DNA from: CAZAGT01 sp964484515
GTDB taxonomy: Bacteria > Desulfobacterota > DSM-4660 > Desulfatiglandales > HGW-15
Reading direction: 5' to 3'
Assembly (NCBI GenBank): GCA_964484515.1
Contig: CAZAGT010000074.1
Coordinates: 1-17,424, forward strand
Length of the DNA stretch: 17,424 nt
Part shown: positions 7,514 to 13,879 of the stretch, one piece after another
Layout: every line of letters begins with the position of its first letter
How positions within the stretch are numbered: position 1 is the first letter of the stretch
Program-made: the position numbers and the translations under genes
Notes under the pieces: model-generated
What the model saw: the letters and a program-made list of their open reading frames with translations, nothing else
Databases searched by the model: none
What the model was told of the DNA's origin: nothing

Positions 7514-8625
7514 GCGATTTTCCGGAAGGCTACGCCGTCATTTATTGCGAGGGAGCCTTTCGTACGCCCAACGGCAAGACAGCCCACGGCCTCGTTCGGC
7601 GAACCCGGCGCTACCAAGTGCTTTCCGTTGTCGATTCAGACTGCGCTGGACACGATGCCGGCTCCCTGTTGGACGGCAAGGCAAACGGGATTCCCATCTA
7701 CGCAAGCATTGGGGAGGCCGCGGCAAAGGCTAAATCCACCGGGAGGGCAGCGACGCACCTCGTGATCGGGCTGGCGCCGGACGGTGGCCGGCTCAGCCAG
7801 GCTGCCCGCAGGGATGTCATGGCGGCCATCCAACTTCAATTGAATGTGGATTGCGGTCTGCACGATTTTCTCTCGGAAGACGACGAGATCACCGCCCTTG
7901 CCGAGCGGTACGGTGTCCGCGTCCGTGACGTGCGCAAGCCGCCGCCGAGAAGCGAGCTCCATTTCTTCAGCGGGAAGATCGAACAGGTCAAGTCCAGGAA
8001 AGTGGCTCTCTTGGGCACGGATTCAGCCGTGGGCAAGCGCACAACCGCTTGGCTGCTGGCGGATGCCCTGGAAAGGGCGGGGTACAGGACTCAGATGATC
8101 GGGACCGGACAAACCGCCTGGATGCAGGGAGCGAAGTACGGGATCATCCTCGATGCCCTGATCAACGACTTCGTTTCCGGGGAGATCGAGCACGCGGTGT
8201 GGAGCGCTTGGCAAGAGGTGTCGCCCGATGTCATCGTCGTCGAAGGGCAAGGGAGCCTGATGAACCCGGCCTATCCCGGGGGCTTCGAGATCCTGGCCGC
8301 CGCCCGACCGGACGTGGTGGTGCTCCAGCATGCACCGGCCCGCAAAGATTACGACGGTTTCCCCGGTTACCCGATCCACCCGTTGAAAAAGCAGATCGAG
8401 GCAATCGAGCTCCTTTCGGGCAGGCCGGTGGTTGCAGTCACGGTCAACCATGAGGGTCTTTCAATGGAGCAGGTTCCCGCAGTTTGTGGCAAGATCACGG
8501 CGGAAACGGGCCTCCCGGCCGTCGATGTCCTCCTCACGGGCGGGGCGGAGCAACTCGTCTCCGGGGTGCTTTCCCGTATGACTCGGATGAACCTTCGTTG
8601 CTCATGTCATGTAGAAGACCTGTAA
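7510..8625 (+). CDS. DUF1611 family P-loop protein, DgcN-like
   Basis: 371 residues. An N-terminal Rossmann-like part (about 1-145) precedes a P-loop domain with VALLGTDSAVGKRTTAW (Walker A-like G169-T179), then DALINDFVSGEIEH (215-228) and VIVVEGQGSLMNPAYPGG (241-258). This is the DUF1611 two-domain family. Characterised marine members (DgcN) are described as D-glutamate N-acetyltransferases that work with the enolase-superfamily N-acetyl-D-Glu racemase DgcA. A DgcA-like gene occurs here too (11250-12317), separated by one gene. The GTG start overlaps the TGA of the PLP gene (GTGA), with GGAGG 5 nt before it, so translation is coupled. Family confident; acyl donor and acceptor are inferred only by analogy. 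Confidence 0.85.
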   Translation: MSDFPEGYAVIYCEGAFRTPNGKTAHGLVRRTRRYQVLSVVDSDCAGHDAGSLLDGKANGIPIYASIGEAAAKAKSTGRAATHLVIGLAPDGGRLSQAARRDVMAAIQLQLNVDCGLHDFLSEDDEITALAERYGVRVRDVRKPPPRSELHFFSGKIEQVKSRKVALLGTDSAVGKRTTAWLLADALERAGYRTQMIGTGQTAWMQGAKYGIILDALINDFVSGEIEHAVWSAWQEVSPDVIVVEGQGSLMNPAYPGGFEILAAARPDVVVLQHAPARKDYDGFPGYPIHPLKKQIEAIELLSGRPVVAVTVNHEGLSMEQVPAVCGKITAETGLPAVDVLLTGGAEQLVSGVLSRMTRMNLRCSCHVEDL

Positions 8626-8640
8626 AAAATCCTAACGTTG

Positions 8641-8732
8641 GTCATTCCGGCGAACCCCGGATCAAGTCCGGGGCAGGCTCCTGAGTCCAGAATGTCTTGG
8701 TATCATTGGATTCCGTCTTTCGCCGGAATGAC
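8641..8732. repeat. Palindromic repeat element (REP/MITE-like)
   Basis: A 92-bp element bounded by a perfect 14-bp inverted repeat, GTCATTCCGGCGAA (8641-8654) and TTCGCCGGAATGAC (8719-8732). Inside is a second hairpin, CCCCGGA-TCAAG-TCCGGGG (8655-8673). The GTCATTCC...GGAATGAC ends are those of a widespread class of dispersed intergenic palindromes. It occupies the only large gap in the plus-strand operon and could act as a transcript-stabilising or attenuating hairpin. No coding content is seen in the rest of the 8626-8857 gap. Confidence 0.8.
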
Positions 8733-8857
8733 AGATGGAGCGAGTTCCAGGTCTCTTGATAGGGCAACACGTTCTATATTTGATCAATCTGGCCGCCCTA
8801 TAGAGGCGCGTAAACTCCTGCGGCAAGCGACGGGACTGACTAGAAGGACATTGCTAC

Positions 8858-11245
8858 ATGGTGATCAAACACAACAGCGATCCTCTCGAGACCCTGAAAG
8901 TCCTTCGGAGCCTGAAATTCGGCCCGGTTGAACTGGAGTCAAACCGGCTCATGGCCCCCTACACGCTGATACGTGATGGCGGCACCGAGACGACGGTCCT
9001 AACATATCGTTTTGAAGAAGCCGTCTTCGATCCCGACACGTTGATCTCCCGCAACATGGCGAGCATGCTTGCCGCCCAACCCGCCCTCAACTATGGTCTG
9101 TTCTGTGAGGATATCACGTTTCACGGGGTATTCGATCCGCTTGACCGGCGGTTCCTCCAGGACATGGCGGAGAATACGGCTCGGGAGATCTACGTCAAGA
9201 AGTTCCTTGAACCCAACCCCTTCCTGGTGCAGGGATTCAGAGAACTCCCGCCAGTCAAACGTGGAAGTTATCTGCAGGCTCGATTGCGTTTCACAGGAGA
9301 AGATCGACTAACGGGAAAAGAGGTCGACAGCATTTCGACCGCAGGCGATGACCGAGACGCCGCCCACAGTCGGTGTGCGGTCCTGTCGAGCGGTGGCAAA
9401 GACAGCCTGCTCAGTTTCGGGCTCTTAAGAGAGATCGGTTGTGAGGTGCACCCGATCTTTGTCAACGAGTCCGGCCGCCATTGGTTTACCGCCCTGAACG
9501 CCTACCGCCACTTCTCGAATAACGTGCCCCTCACATCCCGCGTCTGGACAAATTCGGATCGGGTATTCAGCTGGATGCTGAGACGCCTTCCCTTTGTACG
9601 GCCGGATTTCGCCACCCTTCGCTCGGACGAATACCCGATCAGACTTTGGACCGTGGCCGTTTTTCTTTTCGGGGCCTTGCCGCTGGTGCGGAAAAGAGGA
9701 ATCCCCCGTCTGATCATTGGAGATGAGTACGACACGACTCGCAGAACCTCGTTCAAGGGGATTACTCATTATGATGGTCTGTACGATCAGAGTCGCTACT
9801 TCGACAATACCCTGACGCGCTACTTTCACCGAAAGGGGTGGCAAATCAGCCAGTTCTCCATCCTGCGGCCGTTTTCCGAACTCCTGATCCAAAAACTGCT
9901 GTTTGAGCGCTACCCTGAACNNNNNNNNNNACTGCAGCGTCTTCAGATGTCCTGTCATGCGGCCCACAAGGGCGCGGATCGGATTCTCCCTTGCGGAAGG
10001 TGTGAGAAGTGTCGGCGCATTGTGGGGATGCTGACGGCCCTGGGCGCCGACCCGTCCGGCTGCGGGTACACGGAAGAGCAGGTCCAGAATTGCCTCCGTG
10101 TGTTGCCTGAACACGGGATTCTCCAGGAAACGGATGGCATCAAACACCTTGGCTTCCTGCTGCAAAGTCAAGGCCTGCTCGACGGGGACAAGATCGGCAT
10201 GACGCGCGTGGAACAAAGGCCCGAAGTTATGGAGCTTCGTTTTGATCCCGAGAGGTCGCCGGTGGAGGCCACTCCCACGGAACTTCGGCAGGACCTGTAT
10301 CGGATCACCCTCACGCACGCCCAGGGCGCACTCAAACGTGTCGGCAGGTCGTGGATCGATTTCGATCTGCTCTCTGATCCCGTCCTGCAGCGGCCCTATC
10401 CCTTTGAAAAGGCCTACACCCTTTCACCTACGGCATCCGAAAGAAGTCGGCCCTTGAAAGCGCGAGCCTCTTGCCTCCTGGGAGAATTGACGTGGCCGGA
10501 GGCGCAGGATCGGCTGAGGCGGGTAGACGTCGCTCTTCTGCCGGTAGGCTCCATCGAACAGCACGGTCCGCACCTCCCCCTCGACACGGATGCCTTTGAC
10601 GCGGACTATCTGGCGCGCAGGGTTGCTGAAGCTTGTCAAGGAACCAGACCGATCGTGTTGCCCCTGGTCCCTTACGGCGTCGCGTACCACCACCAGGATT
10701 TCAAGGGTACCATGAGCATCGGCCCGGAGACGCTTTCGCAATTGATCTATGACATCGGCATGAGCGCAGCCCGCAATGGCATCTCCAAGCTGGTGATCAT
10801 CAACGGGCACGGAGGCAACGGTCCGGCCCTGCATTTTGCGGCCCAGATGATCAACCGGGACGCGCATATTTTCACCTGCGTGGATACGGGGGAGACCAGT
10901 GATCCCGATATCGAAGCGCTGGCCGAGACCCCCAATGACGTTCACGCCGGCGAAATTGAAACAAGCACCGCCCTCGCCAACCGGCCGAACCTGGTCAAGC
11001 TCGACAAGGCAAAGAGCTTTGTGCCCGAGTTTTCAAGCCGCTACCTGAATTTTAGCTCCAAGAGGAGTGTGGGTTGGTATGGGCAAATCGCCAGGATCTC
11101 TCCCCAAGGCGTCTTGGGTGATCCTACCAAGGCCACCGCTGAGAAGGGGAGGCGCATGTGGGAAACGATGGTGAAGCACCTGGTTGAATTCGTGGAGGCC
11201 CTTATGAAGCTGAGCCTGGACGAGATCTACCAGCGACGGTACTGA
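8858..11245 (+). CDS. PP-loop (QueC/MurL-like) and creatininase domain fusion protein
   Basis: 795 residues counting the gap. Residues about 1-400 form a PP-loop ATP-pyrophosphatase-type domain: VLSSGGKDSLLSFG (S178-G-G-K-D-S183 binds ATP phosphates), then a zinc-type Cys set, C366 and CGRCEKC (379-385), as in QueC. The approximately 170-residue N-terminal extension, overall size and Cys cluster also recall MurL, which adenylates and epimerises the terminal L-Glu of UDP-MurNAc-L-Ala-L-Glu. Residues about 540-795 are a creatininase/MftE-type metal amidohydrolase: VGSIEQHGPHLPLDTD (E567, H569, D576/D578), INGHGGN (H651), HAGEIETS (696-703). The domain junction is in ungapped sequence, so the fusion is real in this assembly. 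AGAAGGA lies 9 nt before the ATG. The enolase-family epimerase follows after 4 nt. Adenylation plus amide hydrolysis in one chain suggests activation and cleavage of a glutamyl or similar acid; this is inference. Confidence 0.8.
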   Translation: MVIKHNSDPLETLKVLRSLKFGPVELESNRLMAPYTLIRDGGTETTVLTYRFEEAVFDPDTLISRNMASMLAAQPALNYGLFCEDITFHGVFDPLDRRFLQDMAENTAREIYVKKFLEPNPFLVQGFRELPPVKRGSYLQARLRFTGEDRLTGKEVDSISTAGDDRDAAHSRCAVLSSGGKDSLLSFGLLREIGCEVHPIFVNESGRHWFTALNAYRHFSNNVPLTSRVWTNSDRVFSWMLRRLPFVRPDFATLRSDEYPIRLWTVAVFLFGALPLVRKRGIPRLIIGDEYDTTRRTSFKGITHYDGLYDQSRYFDNTLTRYFHRKGWQISQFSILRPFSELLIQKLLFERYPEXXXXLQRLQMSCHAAHKGADRILPCGRCEKCRRIVGMLTALGADPSGCGYTEEQVQNCLRVLPEHGILQETDGIKHLGFLLQSQGLLDGDKIGMTRVEQRPEVMELRFDPERSPVEATPTELRQDLYRITLTHAQGALKRVGRSWIDFDLLSDPVLQRPYPFEKAYTLSPTASERSRPLKARASCLLGELTWPEAQDRLRRVDVALLPVGSIEQHGPHLPLDTDAFDADYLARRVAEACQGTRPIVLPLVPYGVAYHHQDFKGTMSIGPETLSQLIYDIGMSAARNGISKLVIINGHGGNGPALHFAAQMINRDAHIFTCVDTGETSDPDIEALAETPNDVHAGEIETSTALANRPNLVKLDKAKSFVPEFSSRYLNFSSKRSVGWYGQIARISPQGVLGDPTKATAEKGRRMWETMVKHLVEFVEALMKLSLDEIYQRRY
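9921..9930. other. Assembly gap (10 N) inside the PP-loop/creatininase gene
   Basis: Ten undetermined bases between residues E354 and L359 of the fusion protein. The frame happens to stay open across it, and flanking residues RYPE and LQRLQMSCH read like adjoining parts of one QueC-type segment. The real missing length is unknown and the residue numbering after it is provisional. Confidence 0.99.
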
Positions 11246-11249
11246 TCGA

Positions 11250-12317
11250 ATGAAGATCTCCAAGATTGAGATTTGGCCCGTCTCCATGCGGCTGGGCGAA
11301 CCTTATACGATTGCCTACGAGACCGTGAGCGAAGCGTCCAACGTCTTCCTCCGGCTCGAGACGAGCCGGGGCATTTCCGGCTACGGCTGTGCGGCACCGG
11401 ACAGCCACGTAACTGGAGAGACGGTCGGCACGGTTCTACGAGCCATGAACGACGTGGTCCTGCCTGGGATCAAGGGTTCGGACCCTCTGCGGCCGGCCAT
11501 GATCCTCGAGCGCCTCCGGCGGAATCTGCAACGGCAACCATCGGTTCTGGCAGCTGTGGATATGGCCCTTTGTGATATCCTAGGAAAAGTCGCTAATCTG
11601 CCCCTCTGGCGACTTCTGGGTGGCTACCGGGATCGGATCAAGACCAGTGTCACCATCGGCATCATGCCGGAGAGCGAAACCGTGGCCAGGGCGCTCGAGT
11701 GGGTCAGGCAGGGCTTCCGTAGTCTTAAACTCAAAGGTGGGGTCGATGCGGGATCGGACATTGCCCGAGTTCTGAAAGTCCGGGAGGCCGTAGGCAGGGA
11801 GGTGGAGCTACGCTTCGACGCCAATCAGGGGTATTCCGTTTCTGATTCATTGAGATTCGTGGAAGGGACCCGTCAAGCGCGGCTGGAACTCATCGAGCAA
11901 CCCACCCCCAGGGGCCAACCCGACCTCCTGGGTCGCGTAACCGGCGGTGTGCCCATCCCGGTGATGGCCGATGAAAGCCTGATGAACCTGCGTGACGCCT
12001 TTCGCATCGCCCGGCGCGAGTTGGCCGACATGGTCAACGTGAAGCTCATGAAGGTCGGCGGCATTTTCGATGCACTTCAGATCAATGCCGTTGCCCGCTC
12101 GGCCGGTCTCGAGACCATGGTGGGTTGCATGGATGAGGCGGCCCTCGCCATCAGCGCCGGCCTGCACTTTGCGTTGGCCCGCCCCAACGTGCTTTATGCG
12201 GACCTGGACGGTCATCTCGGCCTCAATGGAGACCCGACCGAGGGCGCGGTCATCCTGCGCGACGGCACCCTGTTCCCGACGGACAAACCGGGCTTGGGCC
12301 TCGACCGAGAAATCTAG
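11250..12317 (+). CDS. Enolase-superfamily dipeptide / N-acyl amino acid epimerase (DgcA/L-Ala-D/L-Glu epimerase-like)
   Basis: 355 residues, the usual length of the muconate-lactonising subgroup. It would invert the alpha-carbon of a dipeptide or N-acyl amino acid by proton transfer at a Mg-bound carboxylate. The KxK motif is K160/K162 (FRSLKLKGG); metal ligands are D190 (RFDANQ), E216 (LIEQPTP) and D241 (VMADES); the second general acid/base is K265 in VNVKLMKVGG. The C-terminal DxD pair D318/D320 (LYADLDGHLG), which in L-Ala-D/L-Glu epimerases holds the substrate amino group, is present. The catalytic set is complete. DgcA, the N-acetyl-D-Glu racemase that partners DUF1611/DgcN, belongs to the same group, so the true substrate may be N-acyl-Glu, Ala-Glu or another dipeptide. 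The start ATG comes 4 nt after the fusion-gene stop without a clear ribosome site of its own, suggesting coupled translation. Last gene of the plus-strand run. Confidence 0.9.
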   Translation: MKISKIEIWPVSMRLGEPYTIAYETVSEASNVFLRLETSRGISGYGCAAPDSHVTGETVGTVLRAMNDVVLPGIKGSDPLRPAMILERLRRNLQRQPSVLAAVDMALCDILGKVANLPLWRLLGGYRDRIKTSVTIGIMPESETVARALEWVRQGFRSLKLKGGVDAGSDIARVLKVREAVGREVELRFDANQGYSVSDSLRFVEGTRQARLELIEQPTPRGQPDLLGRVTGGVPIPVMADESLMNLRDAFRIARRELADMVNVKLMKVGGIFDALQINAVARSAGLETMVGCMDEAALAISAGLHFALARPNVLYADLDGHLGLNGDPTEGAVILRDGTLFPTDKPGLGLDREI

Positions 12318-12356
12318 CGGGTGGATACTCGCTTATCCGGTAACGATCAACTTCCG

Positions 12357-12740
12357 TCATGGGAGGGGGTCGTTGTGGGCGAAGTTCATTCTTGCAAACT
12401 CCACCCGCTCCTCAAAGCCCTTGAGCCTCTTACGATTTTCCTCCGCCTTCTTGAGTCGAGGCATCAGACCCGAGCGGTTGGCAATCTGAATGTTGAGGCT
12501 TGGCCGGGCGTTCAGCTCGAGGATCATGGGTCCCTTGTCCTTGTCGAGCACAATATCGACCCCGAGATACCCCAAACCCGTGAGTTCGTGGCAACGGGCC
12601 GCCAGCCTGAGCAGGTCTTCCCAGTTCGGGATCTCCAGTCCCGCGATCCCGCCGCCGGTATCGGGATGCTCTGTTATCACCCCGTCACACCACACGGCGG
12701 TCAGGATCAAGGCCAGCAAGCGGAGGTGCAAATCCTTCAT
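12357..12740 (-). pseudogene. Remnant: RimK-related alpha-L-glutamate ligase C-terminus joined to start of a UUP1-like membrane gene
   Basis: 127 residues. From about residue 20 the sequence is the end of the RimK-related glutamate ligase family (TIGR02291 type): IAGLEIPNWEDLL, ELTGLGYLGVDIVLDKDKGP, MILELNARPSLNIQIAN with ATP-grasp metal residues D62, E75 and N77, then GLMPRLK. The first two thirds of the ligase, including the ATP-binding lysines, are missing. Residues 1-16 (MKDLHLRLLALILTAV) instead look like the beginning of the inactive-transglutaminase/7TM (UUP1-like) protein that normally sits between the protease and the ligase. An internal deletion of the cassette, in frame, best explains this. 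The ATG overlaps the stop of the preceding protease remnant (ATGA). A short translated fusion is possible but should be catalytically dead. An assembly collapse is the alternative. Confidence 0.75.
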
Positions 12741-12943
12741 GGGATTCTACATCCCCGACACTTGGGCTTCTTGGTGAATTTGGCTGAGGCGTCGACGATA
12801 AAATCCTCTTTCAGAAAACTCCTGCCGATGAGCATCTGGTCATTGAAATCACTGCGATCCCTCAGATTTACCTCGACGACCTTGAATGTGTCTCCGAGGC
12901 AAATCGACAGCCGGACAACCGGCCGGAGGTCGGGCTGCCGGAT
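12737..12943 (-). pseudogene. Remnant: RimB-like (COG4067) ATP-dependent zinc protease, C-terminal part
   Basis: The minus strand encodes 68 residues closed upstream by an in-frame TAG (12944-12946) and ending in TGA. RPVVRLSICLGDTFKVVEV, NLRDRSDFNDQMLIGRSFL and KEDFIVDASAKFTKKPKC are the C-terminal half of the RimB/COG4067 retropepsin-like protease family. The N-terminal half with the DTGA-type active site is absent, and I found no continuation upstream in other frames. This family is usually the first gene of a cassette with a 7TM inactive transglutaminase and a RimK-related glutamate ligase. Here it directly precedes a truncated ligase, so the locus is decayed. Confidence 0.75.
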
Positions 12944-13003
12944 CTAAGTGCACGAGGGCGGGTTGGACAATCCAGACCCAGAAGAGTTCCGGTCTCTGCA
13001 CTT

Positions 13004-13029
13004 CCCGCTCCCCTAATTTAGGGAGCGGG
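13004..13029 (-). terminator. GC-rich hairpin downstream of the lipoprotein gene
   Basis: CCCGCTCCC (13004-13012) and GGGAGCGGG (13021-13029) form a 9-bp stem with an 8-nt loop, about 87 nt past the lipoprotein stop. There is no T run after it on either strand, so it may protect the 3' end or be a palindromic repeat rather than a true intrinsic terminator. Confidence 0.35.
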
Positions 13030-13115
13030 GGACATCAAGGTTTCGACATGGGTCAAGCCGCATGGGACCGTACCGTGGAATGACGACAGAGCTACCCGAA
13101 GTACAGATAAGACCC

Positions 13116-13499
13116 TTATTTTCTCATTCTTTGCATGAAGATCCTTTCACATTTGTTGGCCATGGCCTCGGCCCTGTCCGCAGCTTGTTCAGCCCGCTGG
13201 GCCGCCTGCTCAGCCTGTCCCGCTGCCTGTTCCGCCCGATCAGCTGCCCGCTCGGACCGGTCAGCGGCGTTTTCGGCCCTTGAAGCCGCAGCTTCCGCCT
13301 TGGCGGACTCGTTAGAGACCATTGCCTTGGCCTTACCGGCCTCTTCCATCGCGGCGTCTGCCTTCTCCCAGGCCTCCCGGGCGTATTCGCGCACCGCCGC
13401 CAACTCGCCGGACGTGGCGCAACCCGAGAGCAGCCATCCCAAGCACAGGACCATCCCCGTCTTTGCCAGTGCGCGGGCTGCATTTGTTGAACTCTGCAT
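13116..13499 (-). CDS. Braun-like alanine-zipper outer-membrane lipoprotein
   Basis: 127 residues from ATG 13499, chosen because AAAGGAGG stands 7 nt before it; an upstream in-frame ATG lacks this. Residues 1-26 are a signal peptide ending in a lipobox, LLSGC, with Cys27 as the lipid attachment point. The mature part is a continuous alpha helix with six tandem heptads, R/QAExAAx (74-115), typical of alanine-zipper coiled coils such as Lpp/OprI. The chain ends in QRMRK with a C-terminal Lys, as in E. coli Lpp where that Lys is linked to peptidoglycan by L,D-transpeptidases. An L,D-transpeptidase is encoded directly upstream on the same strand. At about 100 mature residues it is longer than Lpp (58). 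A strong sigma-54-type promoter about 100 nt upstream suggests expression under specific conditions. Structural type confident; wall anchoring inferred. Confidence 0.87.
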   Translation of the reverse strand: MQSSTNAARALAKTGMVLCLGWLLSGCATSGELAAVREYAREAWEKADAAMEEAGKAKAMVSNESAKAEAAASRAENAADRSERAADRAEQAAGQAEQAAQRAEQAADRAEAMANKCERIFMQRMRK

Positions 13500-13598
13500 C
13501 TCAATACCTCCTTTCCTGTCGCTGTCTGTCCAGAACCCCTTACTTGAAATCGCCGTCCCCACTATCTGGGTTCGCGCGCGCTTTCTCTCTTAATGAAG

Positions 13599-13614
13599 AG
13601 CAAGGGCGGTGCCA
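13599..13614 (-). promoter_or_regulatory. Sigma-54 (-24/-12) promoter of the lipoprotein gene
   Basis: On the minus strand TGGCACCGCCCTTGCT, with the invariant GG-N10-GC and only the purine after TGGCAC replaced. It lies about 100 nt before the lipoprotein ATG. A dyad centred 61 nt further upstream and two more beyond would be the activator sites. Confidence 0.8.
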
Positions 13615-13666
13615 TTAGTATAAGCTTTTGATTCTACGACTTTTCGTCTCGATCTTCTTCGTCGAC

Positions 13667-13683
13667 CGGAATCGGCGGTTCCG
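13667..13683 (-). promoter_or_regulatory. Dyad site C', promoter-proximal activator site
   Basis: CGGAATCGGCGGTTCCG, a CGGAA-N7-TTCCG dyad whose centre (13675) is 61 nt before the sigma-54 promoter. It matches site C of the region at 4611-4627. Confidence 0.6.
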
Positions 13684-13770
13684 CTGTCGACGATCAGAGA
13701 AAAAACACCGTACGTCCCGCATCGGCTCTTGCGAGGTTACGTACTTGAAATGACAGCAGATTTTGGACTA

Positions 13771-13785
13771 CGAACCCTCAGTTCC
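13771..13785 (-). promoter_or_regulatory. Dyad site B' (degenerate) activator site
   Basis: CGAACCCTCAGTTCC, in which one half-site has lost a G but GAAC-N5-GTTC symmetry remains. Centre 13778 is 103 nt from C' and 31 nt from A', as B is in the other region (102 and 30). Confidence 0.45.
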
Positions 13786-13800
13786 TGGACTCAAGCATAC

Positions 13801-13817
13801 CGGAACCGGGAGTTCCG
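13801..13817 (-). promoter_or_regulatory. Dyad site A', candidate activator site
   Basis: CGGAACCGGGAGTTCCG, the most symmetric copy (6-bp arms, 5-nt spacer). Centre 13809 is 134 nt from C'; the matching distance in the first region is 132 nt. Confidence 0.6.
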
Positions 13818-13879
13818 CTATAGCTACGGCAATTCGTGCGCTGCAAAAACACCCGCTCCGCCTCCACATCGCTTGGAAA

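Noticed and set aside
8638..8931. 97-codon frame across the palindromic repeat
   Set aside because: Runs through the inverted-repeat element and overlaps the fusion gene in another frame; no homology pattern.
12320..12342. Terminator between the epimerase gene and the convergent remnant
   Set aside because: Only a 5-bp GGATA/TATCC stem with no T run.
12321..12947. 208-codon plus-strand frame after the epimerase gene
   Set aside because: It lies opposite the ligase and protease remnants, whose minus-strand translations match known families.
13004..13029. CRISPR repeat or attachment site at the GC palindrome
   Set aside because: Only a single copy, with no spaced repeats and no integrase gene nearby.
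13135..13593. Alanine/serine-rich plus-strand frame
   Set aside because: Mirror of the heptad repeats of the lipoprotein gene on the minus strand.
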